A stretch of DNA of 64,000 nt from Mixophyes australis (lineage: Eukaryota; Chordata; Amphibia; Anura; Limnodynastidae). This document shows positions 55,000-64,000 of this stretch, in pieces (the stretch's first letter is position 1; every line of letters begins with the position of its first letter). The stretch covers positions 41,575,835 to 41,639,834 of the forward strand of contig JAVHZZ010000003.1 in assembly GCA_036250195.1 (NCBI GenBank), given 5' to 3'. Under the pieces are notes generated by a model. The model ran no database searches. It saw nothing but the letters and a program-made list of their open reading frames with translations, and was not told the DNA's origin. Both the position numbers and the translations under genes were made by a program.

Positions 55000-56350
55000 A
55001 ACTTCTCTGTGGAGTGATTGGGTTATAATAATGAAGGGTGGAGAAAAGGGCTTCAATGTAGAGGACAAAATGATAGAACACTTAAGGGCGTTAACTTTGA
55101 GACTATAGGCCTGACTGGGATCAGGATACTAGAGGATGGGCACTTATGTGAAGAGATATTTCAAGGTGTCAAAAGCCTGTTGTGTCTAGGAAATCGAACT
55201 GTCCTTCTTCTCCACCAAATAGACCTTACACCAACCAGAAATCTGGACTGTGTGATGTAACCTCATTCCAAGTTCCCCTTGTCTCAAGCTTAGAAAGCTG
55301 GTATTCCCTGCCCCTTTGGTGGCATAATACGTGGTAGAAGGTTGATTGGGCAGTGCCATTCTCTGTAGGTTGGCAGTGCCTTTGCCTGAATTTTGTCAAA
55401 TACACTGCTGAAACCTTGGTACTCCTTGAGCAGCCCCTCTGGTTTGGAATTAGTCTCCTCTCTTTGGGTAGGAGCACATACCATTGTGCTTTTACCAGTG
55501 ATAGTTCCTTCTTGTGGGTGAAGTTCAAATCTATGAATTCTTCATGGCTCTGGAATCCAAGAAGGCATCAATGTCTACAGAGCAAAGAGGGCATTGGACA
55601 GATACAATTGCATATTTAGGACACAGAGGAAGAATGGCCCTAATTTCCACCAGACTTACTACCTGTTCTGTGGGCATAGATGTTTCTTGATGGCTCCAAT
55701 CTTTTCAATTCTGGGCATTTTTTCTTCCATTGGCCTAGGTGCCGGTTTCTCCTCGGGTAAAGAAATCCTTGCTAGCTACATTGGCTCCTCAAAACACTGA
55801 GCTGACGTTGAGCCAAATGCAAATGAGAAATAGTCCCTCTCTGAAAGAGGTGTACAGCAATGCATTGGTCCATCCAATCTCATCTGCAAGAGTCCGGAAT
55901 TCAATGACATCTGGGAGACCACTACTACGTTGCTCAATCCAGGCTAGTCTTGTGGAGACATTGGTCATGCGACTCGGAAAGCCATAAATCAGTTTCAAAA
56001 TGACCAAAAACTCCTTGCTTTTACTGAATGAGTCATACTTCTTGTGAAGTGGTGTGGCCTAGGCTGAAACCTGTCCAGTCAGCAGGGAGAAGACATGTCC
56101 CATTTCTGTGTGCTGCCTATAGCTGAACTGCAGGCCAATCTGGGTCAGGAATTACCCAACATCCTTCAGGGTTGCCATCAAACTGCAAGTGTGCAGCTCC
56201 TGGACATAAATGAGATTGGTATGAGTGAGAGGTTTATAAAGGCTGCATACAGGTGAGGTCTCTTAGTCCTGATTGCCTTGATCATTAAGCGAAAGGCTGA
56301 GTCGGGAGTGTTACAGTTGTCAGCGTTGGCATTGCACTAAATTGGATTGT
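55000..56350 (-). pseudogene. Decayed Ty3/gypsy gag-pol
   Basis: Reading the minus strand: at about 56190-56100 a Gag block like FDGNPEGC; at 56010-55830 FLVILKLIYGFPSR and DVIEFRTLADEIGWTNALL, the C-terminal capsid motif; at about 55570-55530 a protease remnant (DAFLDSRAMKNFID); at 55480-55290 the protease-RT linker (FSSVFDKIQAKALPTYREWHC then GIPAF); at 55180-55090 an RNase H start (QAFDTLKYLFT, then PDPSQAY). Stops and frameshifts separate all pieces, and most of RT, including YxDD, is deleted. It differs clearly from the young element at 14428-20137 and has no recognisable LTR. Confidence 0.7.
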
Positions 56351-56399
56351 ATTTGAAATTGATCAGAAAAGTACACCAGTCTCAGAAATACAATGATTG

Positions 56400-56567
56400 C
56401 TCTTAAACATGTGTTGGGCCCAGATGAATTTATAATATACAATATATTTAAAATCTTATCAACAGATCGCTATATTTAGAGATGTTGGTGGACATCAGAC
56501 CAGCAGGAGGCGATAAAGCGCATTTTTACCATTTTATTGTGGAACTTCTGTGTCAGTTCAAGTGCTA

Positions 56568-56610
<43 letters not shown>

Positions 56611-57420
56611 TAATGCCCCCTTGCGCCCCTTATAACATGTGAGGTGTGTGATACCTTTAGGAGCATTTTATGAGAGTTCATGGGACTTAAGTGTTTGTAA
56701 AGAGTGACTAGCTGTGGGTTTTAGTCTAAATTTCTTATGTTACTAAACTGTGCTGTTGGAGAATTAAAGGTCTATTGCCATTTATTTTCATTGAACGAGA
56801 AGAACTGGTGTCCATTTATTTCAACACTGGTAACTGTACACCGCTACCTCTACTTGACGTGAGTGAGACTGAGTTACAGCCAGTTGGTTGACCCAAGAGT
56901 TCCACAGAGAATTGTAATGAAGAGATACATCACCAGCACCCACCAGGTGAACAGCCAAACTTCAGCTAGCTTTTATCTGTTTAGTGCAGGTTAGACAGTG
57001 AGAGCAAGTGTGTGACTGACTTCTATGGTTAGTAAAGGAAGCTGAGTGCCAAACTCACTATAATTCTTTAAACCTTTCTCAGCTTTATTAAGCTTGGATT
57101 GAGATATTTAGGTTTCTTTCTGCTGTATTCCTGTTCATCTTTCCTTACTCTCTTGATCTACTATGATGTGTCCACATACAGACGGAGATTAAGCTTTCAC
57201 TGAGCGGTGTGTCATGTAAAGGTGTCCAAAGATCACTGAAAGATAAACCGATTTCAAAACTGGAAAAGAAATCCCAAAACTGGACAAGTGGAGCCCTAGA
57301 AACTATCAACAATGGCAAAGAAAGTAAAAAAAATCATAATAAATAGAATAGTAAGTCAAAAAGCATAACATAAGTGGAATACATTCTCCTTACCCCGAGC
57401 TTACTATTAATTCAGATACC
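56400..57420. other. Unassigned sequence with an (ATT)n microsatellite
   Basis: (ATT)n at 56566-56610. The stretch with TTGGTTGACCCAAGAG (56883) might be a leader of the decayed element to the left, but no LTR end is definable. Confidence 0.35.
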
Positions 57421-57427
57421 CAAATCC

Positions 57428-57600
57428 ATAGTTGCCTACTTTCCCGTAATGTCCAGAAGACTCCCAGATTTTTGGGAGTTTTCCTGTACTCCTGGGAGAA
57501 TAGGCCACTGTCCAGGATCTCACACTACTTCCTTTGCAAGAGGGTGGGCCTTGATGACACAAGTCGGTGTGGTGGGAGGGCTGCTTGTTTGATGTCAAAT
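57428..57600. mobile_element. hAT MITE fragment (CTCTCCCGG family)
   Basis: CATAGTTGCCTACTTTCCCG then repeated CTCCCAGA and CTCCTGGGAGAA blocks. The right end is missing. Confidence 0.65.
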
Positions 57601-58560
57601 TGGATCACCCCACTGGATAGGGATAATCAGCTGTAGCACCCCCCCTTTCATGTCCCTTTACAGTTCATAGATTACCCTTACTGTCCCCAGAGCAGAGATG
57701 GCCTTAGGTTTTGTGGGGTTCTAGATGAAAAATTAAAAGAGTCCCCCAACAAATTTAATTTCCTTTTAAAATAAGTGCTTACTTCATTTTTATTATGATT
57801 AGGCAAGAAGACGTATTGGGCCTGATTCATTAGGGAGCGTAAATGCCGATACGTGCCGTACTTTGCGTTAAATTGCTTTGAACATGCCCAGAAACGGACT
57901 ATACGACATTGAACACAGCAACATAAAATTCATCTTTAAGCACAAAGCACACATCCGACAGCCTACTATCTCAAGGGTAGAGAGGGGAGGGGAATGGACG
58001 TATGCATGTAGATAAAGTACAGTAAGGGCGCTAAGCTAGTGCACACTCAACAGCATCCAATTCAAACTTTGGATATCTCAAAGGTACGTGTTTTTCTGTT
58101 GTATCACTTGCACCAGGTACAGATCTGGTGTAAGTTCCAAATGAGAGTGATTGCATGCTACAATATGTGTTTGCAATAAGGAGAAACTGGAAAAATGCAT
58201 TTCATGTACAGTAGACATTAATAACATCATCATAAATATATTTCACTGAAAAAAAAATGGATTTTTTTTTTTATTAACTGTATTATTAACAGGTGACAAA
58301 AATGCTATTTTTTGTTTTGTTTATATCCTGCAGTGTGTTGTGTCTGTCTCAGTACAGTAAGTTTGATATAGGCAGAGTGTACCTACATTAGAGATGGGCG
58401 GGTCCGGTTCCCCGAGAACCGAACCCACCCGAACTTTGGGTATCCGAGTACCGAGCTGAGTAGCTCGGTACTCTCCCGCCCGCTCCGAATCCAAATCGAG
58501 GCCGAACGTCATTGTGACATCTTCGGATCTCGGGGCTCGGTTCTCGCGATACTTCAAGAT

Positions 58561-58568
58561 TATAAATA
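58561..58568 (+). promoter_or_regulatory. TATA-like box of the hAT transposase
   Basis: TATAAATA, about 170 bases inside the left end and 395 bases before the first ATG. hAT copy B has CATAAATA at the same relative place (828-835). Confidence 0.5.
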
Positions 58569-58737
58569 CACTCCTCCACAGCAATCCATCGCCATTTGAC
58601 AGAGGGAGAGAGCAGGGTGTAGTCACAGGCTGATTAGAGCAGGGACAGAGAATACAATATTCTTATTCCAATTGCTGTAACAAAAATCGCTAGAGAAGAG
58701 AGGAAGATAGAGGTTTATTTTATTTTTGTAATATTTG

Positions 58738-58950
58738 GTACTCCCCAGTGCTTTTGGGGTGTCCCCCATAATTGTGCATAAATATTTCTGTCTGTCAAAA
58801 TTACTATCTGTCAGCAGTATCTACCAACTAATTTTTAGCACTCCCCAGTGCTTTTGGGGTGTCCCCCCTAATTGTGCATAAATATTTCTGGCTGTCAAAA
58901 GTCATATCTGTCAGCAGTATCTACCAAATAATTTTTACCACTACAAGTGC
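58738..58950 (+). repeat. 107-bp tandem repeat, two units, in the hAT leader
   Basis: ACTCCCCAGTGCTTTTGGGG at 58740 and again at 58847, followed both times by TAATTGTGCATAAATATTTC and TCTGTCAGCAGTATCTACCA. Confidence 0.9.
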
Positions 58951-58962
58951 TTTGCGCTCAGA

Positions 58963-61858
58963 ATGGATTCAAAGCAGTCCACATATGATCAGAATGAGCA
59001 ATCAGGTTCTGTCACCAGTCCTGATGTTAGTGTTCCCAGTACGTCATCTGGGCAAGGCAATGTCAAACTACAGAGTGTTTCAAAATCAGTCCAAAAAACA
59101 AAAAAAACAAAAAAATTTACTGTGTTGAAGCGAAAAAGAAGTGTTACTGAGCAAAAGTTAAGTGCTGATAAAAAAAAAATTGCCAACATGCCATTCTACA
59201 CACGCAGTGGCAAAGAGAGAATGAGGCCTTCACCTTTGGCTATTAGTGGCAGATCCCAAAAAGTTACCGAGCTTACAATTGGTGCACAACTACTGTTACG
59301 TGTCCAAGCTGAGCTGCAAGATAAGATAAGATAGGTAAGGCATTAGAGGATAATGTTTGCTCTGATTCACAAATGACAACAATCCCTGTGGAGAGTTCAT
59401 CCAACAGTGGGATGTCTAGTCGTGAGCATTCTGCTGATGTGTGCCTTAATAGCCCGAGTGTAGCCGGTGATACCCAAATTGAGGATGCCACTTTGAAATT
59501 AGAAGAGGATGAGGGGGAGATTTGTGTAGGCGACGAGGGCGCTAATGAGGATGTTGATGAGGATGAGGTTGTTTTTGTAAGTCCTGCACCAGTGGCAGCA
59601 GTTCTGGCACGTGACAAGAAAAAGGCCATTGTCATGCCTGGGCATAAAACAAAAAAATCCACTTCTTATGTGTGGAATTATTTCTACCCAAATCCAGACA
59701 ACAATTGTATAGCCATTTGTAGTGTATGTCAAGCCACAGTCAGTCGAGGGAGGGACCTTAACCATCTTGGAAGCTCGTCTATTTTACGCCATTTAACGAG
59801 AGTTCATGGCAAAGTGTTGGGAAAAGCTGAAAGTTCTTCCCAAAAAAATACAAGCACTCCCTCATCAGCTAAGACCCTCCGCTCACCGACATCCCGACGG
59901 CTACAAAATACACCCACCACACCATCCTAATCAATATCCTCAGTAGCGCTCGGAGTTAGCCCGGCATCCCACTTAAGGCTCCTGCACTATTATTGATTCC
60001 TCTGAAGAAAGCGTTAGTCCCACTGCTGTTGCTGCTGATGGGGGTGAATCGTCATCCCAGAGGCAGGTCAAGAAAATGAGCAGTCCTACATTTCAGCAAT
60101 TAACTGTGAAACAATCATTTGCGAGGGGAAGCAAATATGACAGCAGTCACCCAGTCGCCAAGCGAATCACAGATGCCATGGCTGCAATGTTAGTGTTAGA
60201 TCTGCGTCCAATCTTCACAATAAATGCAGCTGGTTTTTCACAGTTAATTGAGGTTTTATGTCCGCGTTACAGAATTCCATTGCGACGCCAATTCTCCCGT
60301 AAAGCAATTCCACAACTATACCAAAAAGTGTGTAAAAATGTAGAGATTGCGCTGAAAAATGCCATTCTGCCCACTGTCCACTTAACCACAGATATGTGGA
60401 CAAGTGGAAGTGGCCAAACCAAAGACTATATGACTGTGACAGCCCACTGGGTTGGTCATTCACCTTCACCAGCAGGAACAGCAGCAGCATGTACACCACT
60501 ACGTAACATTTGTCACAGGCAGGCCACTCTTTGTATCACCGGCTTCCCTAACAGGCATACAGCTGACAATTTGTTACGCAAACTGAGAGATGTGATTGAT
60601 GCATGGCTTATACCACTTGGACTCTCCCCAGTATATGTCATTTCTGATAAAGCCAACAATAGAGTGCGAGCATTACAGCTGGGTGATTTCCAACATATTC
60701 CCTGTTTTGCTCACACCATCAACTTGGTGGTGCAGAGCTTTCTACGAAATAACTGTGACGTGCAGGAGATGCTTTCGGTGGCACGTAAAATTTCAGGCCA
60801 TTTCAGGCATTCAGCCACAGCATGTAGGAGATTACAGCAGCTCCAAGAACAGTTTAACTTGCCCTGCCACCAACTTAAGCAAGAGGTGGTAACTAGGTGG
60901 AATTCCACCCTGTACATGCTTCAGAGGATGGAGGAACAGCGCAAAGCCATCCAAGCATATTGCACAAGCCATGACATTGGGAAAGGAGGGGGGATGTATT
61001 TCACTCTTGCATAGTGGGGAATCCTTTCAGTGCTGTGCAAGGTGCTGAAACCATTTCAAGTTGTGACATGTGAGGTGAGTACAGACTCTGCTAGTTTGAG
61101 CCAAGTCATTCCTTTAATTAGACTATTGGAAAAGCAGCTTGAGAAAATGAAGGAGGAGCTGAAAGCAAGCAATTCAGCAAAGTATGTTGGCCTTGTCGAT
61201 CAAGTACTTAATTCGCTTTACAATGATCCTCGAGTTATTAAGATCTTGAACTCGGATCAGTACGTTTTGGCCACTGTGCTTGATCCAAGGTTTAAAACCT
61301 ACATTGAGTCTTTACTTGTAAATGGGCGAGATGTGAACTTTTGCAAGGAGCTATTGCTCAGCAAGTTGGCTGCTGAACTGGGCCTTGGCTTCACTTTCTC
61401 AAGCTGCTGCTGCTCGTAAAAAATTAAATTTCACAAAAAGAAGCAGGGAAGACACAGGGGGCAGACCAGAACAATTTAACATCTGGGCTGGTTTGAAGGA
61501 TTTTTCAAAAAAATTTGTCACTTTGCCCATAACTCCATCCAATACGAGTATAAACATGTAAAGGATGGTGGAGGATTACTTTCAAGAGGTAGTTGATATG
61601 GAAATGTCAGACAGTCCCTTTCCTTACTGGGAAGAAAAGCAGGCCATTTGGAAACCCATGTACAAACTTGCTTTGCAATACCTAAGCTGCCCACCCTCCA
61701 GTGTGTACTCTGAACGAGTGTTCAGCACAGCAGGGAACTTAGTCAGTGATCGCCGTAGAAGGTTACTTCCCAAAAATGTGGAGAAAATGATGTTTTATAA
61801 AAATGAACTACATCTTCCACGAGGAAGGCCTTCACCATCCAAGACATCCAAGCACTGA
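58963..61858 (+). pseudogene. hAT transposase with BED zinc finger, broken into five segments
   Basis: The enzyme would cut the element out and reinsert it. Segment 58963-59334 is a Ser/Lys-rich N-terminus (RKLANMPFxTRSGKE-type motif). Segment 59373-59930 has an acidic linker, then a BED finger (Trp101, Cys116, Cys119, His140, His145). Segment 60076-61014 has Asp106 in TTDMWTS, Asp191 in ISDKANNRV, CxxH at 210-213 and RWNST at 274. Segment 61030-61419, in the same frame after one TAG, has ATVLDPRFK. Segment 61565-61858 has the dimerisation region with SSVYSERVFSTAG, Glu50 being the third acidic catalytic residue. All three catalytic acids survive. The frames differ, so either introns or mutations separate the parts; the TAG at 61012 and a frame change near 61400 look like mutations. 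Confidence 0.85.
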
Positions 61859-62099
61859 CTGTTCTCTAATGGCGGATTCAAGCGGCGATGAATTGTTAGT
61901 CTGTGATGATGACGTACACACTGATGAGGGTGAGGATGAAGCTGAAGATGATGACGATAACATCTTTTTAAAACTTTCTATGTAAGTGTAGGGTGCAATC
62001 TACCCCCAAAGAGGAAAGGGACTTGTGGCATTTCCATATTACCTACTGTCTTGAAAGGCTGCTGTTTGGGCAATTTCTCCTTAAGGGTAGGGTGTCATA

Positions 62100-62455
62100 G
62101 ACAGAGTGACCCCAAACTGGCTTTGTCCATTTCTCTTAATATTGTACAGTCTATAACGGCTGAATTTTTTTGTATTTTCGACAGGTGGAGGGGAGCCTAG
62201 AGAGCCAGAAACCAAATTGGCTTTATCCATTTCAATTAATATTCTACGGTCTATAACAGCTGCATTTTTTTGTATTTTCGACAAGTGGAGGGGGGCCTAT
62301 AAAGCCAGAAACCAAACTGGCTTTGTCCATTTCAATTAATATTGTACAGTCTATAACGGCTGAATTTTTGGGTTTTTTAACAAGTGGAGGGGGGCCTATA
62401 GAGACAGAAAGCAAACTGCCTTTTTCCATTTCTTTACATATTTAACTATAAGTGT
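62100..62455 (+). repeat. hAT 3'-UTR tandem repeat, about 90-bp unit, 4 units
   Basis: Units carry CCAAACTGGCTTTGTCCATT, TGTACAGTCTATAACGGCTG and a TTTTTTGTATTTTCGACAGG stretch followed by TGGAGGGG. The same kind of unit is in copy A at 165-430. Confidence 0.92.
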
Positions 62456-62869
62456 AGGGTGTAATATACATCCAAAGACAATCTGTTTTGTGTGTAGAAT
62501 AAATGAAGGCCTACCTACCAGGAATTAAACTGTTTTTTTGGTTGATTTATTACCTCTACAATTAGATTACTTATCTATGAAACAGTTGGAGCACTAAATT
62601 GGGTTATTTTAGGCCCAAAAACATTGATTTTCCAAAAAATAGCAAAACAAAACCAAAACACGATGGTAATCCAGATCCAAAACCGAATCCAACACCAAAA
62701 CACGGGGGTCAGTGGCCATCTGTAACCTACATCCATATTCAACAAGAGACGAATCTTCAGATCTGCTTGCAGATGAATACGGACATGCGTATGCCTGAAT
62801 TACATGCAATTTTTAAAAACCGCACAATACTTTAGATTTGTGCCTTTATGAATCAGGCGCATTTTTTAT

Positions 62870-63120
62870 ATCGTTCAGGGTTTTTTCACCACTGTGCACA
62901 GTAATATGTACAGCCGCCTTCTAAACCCTTAATGGGTTGACTGTGTGATTGCGTCGTAACATCTTCGAAACAATTATGACCCATATTGTAGTGCTAAAGG
63001 ACTGAACCATATAGGGAGCTGGGCCCTCAGTGCATTTGCAGCTTGTACCTTTGCTAAAGTCACTTTTCACACACCAGTTTTAAGGAAGAAATCAACTTTA
63101 TTTTCAGCTTTGAGAAAAGG
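62870..63120. other. Unassigned sequence
   Basis: No repeat ends or gene seen. Confidence 0.3.
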
Positions 63121-63126
63121 GACTAA

Positions 63127-63327
63127 GGGCCTGATTCATTAGTGATCTTATCTTGTGCAAAAAGTTAAGATGCTTATTTTAAGAAGAAACGGGGAGATAA
63201 GAGTGACGTTAAGATGGATTTTACGCAGTGCATTTTGCTTCTTATCTCCCTTTTCTGAGCATGCACAGAGTGGATTTGCTTAAGATAAGCAAAAAACAGC
63301 AGATAAGATCACTAATGAATCAGGCCC
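63127..63327. mobile_element. MITE, 201 bp, TSD TAA, PIF/Harbinger-like
   Basis: The ends are GGGCCTGATTCATTAGTGAT and ATCACTAATGAATCAGGCCC, a perfect 20-bp inverted repeat, extended by CTTATCT/AGATAAG. TAA lies on both sides (63124-63126, 63328-63330), the TWA target typical of PIF/Harbinger. Confidence 0.92.
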
Positions 63328-63479
63328 TAAATGAAGAATTAAAGTTTTGGTGTCAAAATTCCAACATTAAACAGCAGGTGGCGATATAAATGCAGCACTA
63401 CAGTTAGTGATTTAAACCACTTTACAAGCAGGAACAACAGGCGACCAATCAGTGATTTCACCAACAATGCTTTATCTGA

Positions 63480-63745
63480 ACAATTATTATTATTATTGAA
63501 ATTGATTTGTAAGCCAATTCAAATAGAACATATATAAAACAGGGACAAACAAAGTAGACAAAATAAATGCAGATGTGAAAACACAATAGAGCTTACAATC
63601 TAGTGAGAAAGGGGCAGAGCTGAGACAAGAGGAGCAAGTACGGTTCAGAGTGGACATCGGGGGAGTTGTGAGGGTGTATCTGGGTGAGATGTACACGTGG
63701 ATGTAGGGTAGGCTCTAGTAATAAGGTGGATTTTCAGGAAAAATT
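63480..63745. repeat. Interspersed repeat with (ATT)n edge
   Basis: ATTATTATTATTG, then CAATAGAGCTTACAATCTAG and GAAAGGGGCAGAGCTGAGAC, the same block order as 23735-24360. Class not identified. Confidence 0.5.
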
Positions 63746-63770
63746 TAAAGATTTGAAGGCTGTGGGAGAG

Positions 63771-64000
63771 CATAGTTGCCAAAATTGGCAACTTGTGTCA
63801 CGGGAGGTCCGGGAGCCAGGTGGGTGTGTTGGGGCGGGGCTTAAAGAATCGTGTCGTTAGCTCCGCCAAAATGCAGTCACTTTTTTTGGCCAATAAAAAT
63901 AGGGGTCGGGGCCACAATGACGCGTACACTGCACCACTAAGCCCCCCACCCTCCCCTCCGTATAATTTGCAGAGCTGGCCGGGAATCGGGAGAATTGCCT
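63771..64000. mobile_element. hAT MITE (CTCTCCCGG family), cut by the window end
   Basis: The left end is GCATAGTTGCCAAAATTGGC, then GGGAGGTCCGGGAGCCAG, GGGGCGGGGCTTAAAGAATC and GGGGCCACAATGACGCG, ending in GGGAATCGGGAGAATTGCC at the window edge. The right terminus lies outside. Confidence 0.7.

Larger units (their letters stand above)
58389..62724 (+). mobile_element. Autonomous-type hAT element, 4336 bp, TSD ACCTACAT
   Basis: The left end is TAGAGATGGGC, the right end (inverted) TACAGATGGCC, 9 of 11 matching. The perfect 8-bp TSD ACCTACAT lies at 58381-58388 and 62725-62732. GC-rich left subterminal repeats and an AAAACCAAAACACG-type right subterminal region are asymmetric. It encodes a BED-finger hAT transposase in five broken segments. 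The empty site exists at 48411-48418 in a paralogous host copy. Confidence 0.93.
57818..62860 (+). mobile_element. Harbinger-like element interrupted by the large hAT
   Basis: The left end is GGGCCTGATTCATTAGGGAG, the right end TTATGAATCAGGCGC, with TSD ATT (57815-57817, 62861-62863). Subtracting the hAT and one TSD copy leaves about 700 bp in the family order. No coding capacity of its own. Confidence 0.8.

Overview
The window looks like intergenic or intronic DNA from a large, repeat-rich vertebrate genome, most likely an anuran amphibian. This is inferred from the mix of elements: a sushi/Tf1-type chromovirus, many hAT and PIF/Harbinger-like MITEs ending in GGGCCTGATTCATTAAGG, and tRNA-derived SINE-like repeats with a GATGAT tail. 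No complete host protein-coding gene is visible. The only plausible piece of one is a 76-bp internal exon candidate at 29419-29494. There are no rRNA genes, tRNA genes or CRISPR arrays.

Layout. 1-2220: two broken copies of one hAT family placed tail to head, the second carrying 39-bp and 52-bp tandem repeats. 2588-9485: hAT MITEs with 8-bp target-site duplications (TSDs), palindromic MITEs, SINE-like copies and a short telomere-like tract. 10820-12805: a 35-bp minisatellite with a second-order duplication. 14428-20137: an apparently intact Ty3/gypsy element of the sushi/chromovirus type on the minus strand, with 754-bp LTRs that differ at one base, TSD GGAAC, an intact gag and an intact pol ending in a chromodomain. 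It appears to lie inside an older LTR. 20176-28143: MITEs, SINE-like copies, TA-rich microsatellites and a LINE tail. 28540-29154: a SINE-interrupted Harbinger-like copy, followed by the exon candidate. 31590-35462: an LTR-like stretch, a deeply nested palindrome and a textbook hAT MITE. 36315-41385: a minisatellite, local duplications and an inverted SINE pair. 44163-46480: a GC-rich unit with CCAAT boxes, a TATA-like box, splice-like sites and a poly(A) signal. 47445-52690: Harbinger-like copies and strong hairpins. 54252-56350: a hAT MITE and a badly decayed Ty3/gypsy element. 57818-62860: a Harbinger-like element into which a 4336-bp hAT element with its transposase jumped. The rest is small MITEs.

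The two most instructive loci are these. In the retrotransposon, the predicted start of the RNA is complementary over 10 nt to a site one base from the 5' LTR. That is the arrangement of Tf1/sushi self-priming, and there is no ordinary TGG tRNA primer site. Slippery heptamers sit exactly where a -1 shift would join the gag and pol frames. The hAT element has an 8-bp TSD, ACCTACAT, and the window itself holds a paralogous empty site at 48411-48418. Its transposase reading frame is broken, so this copy is probably dead unless unseen introns repair it.
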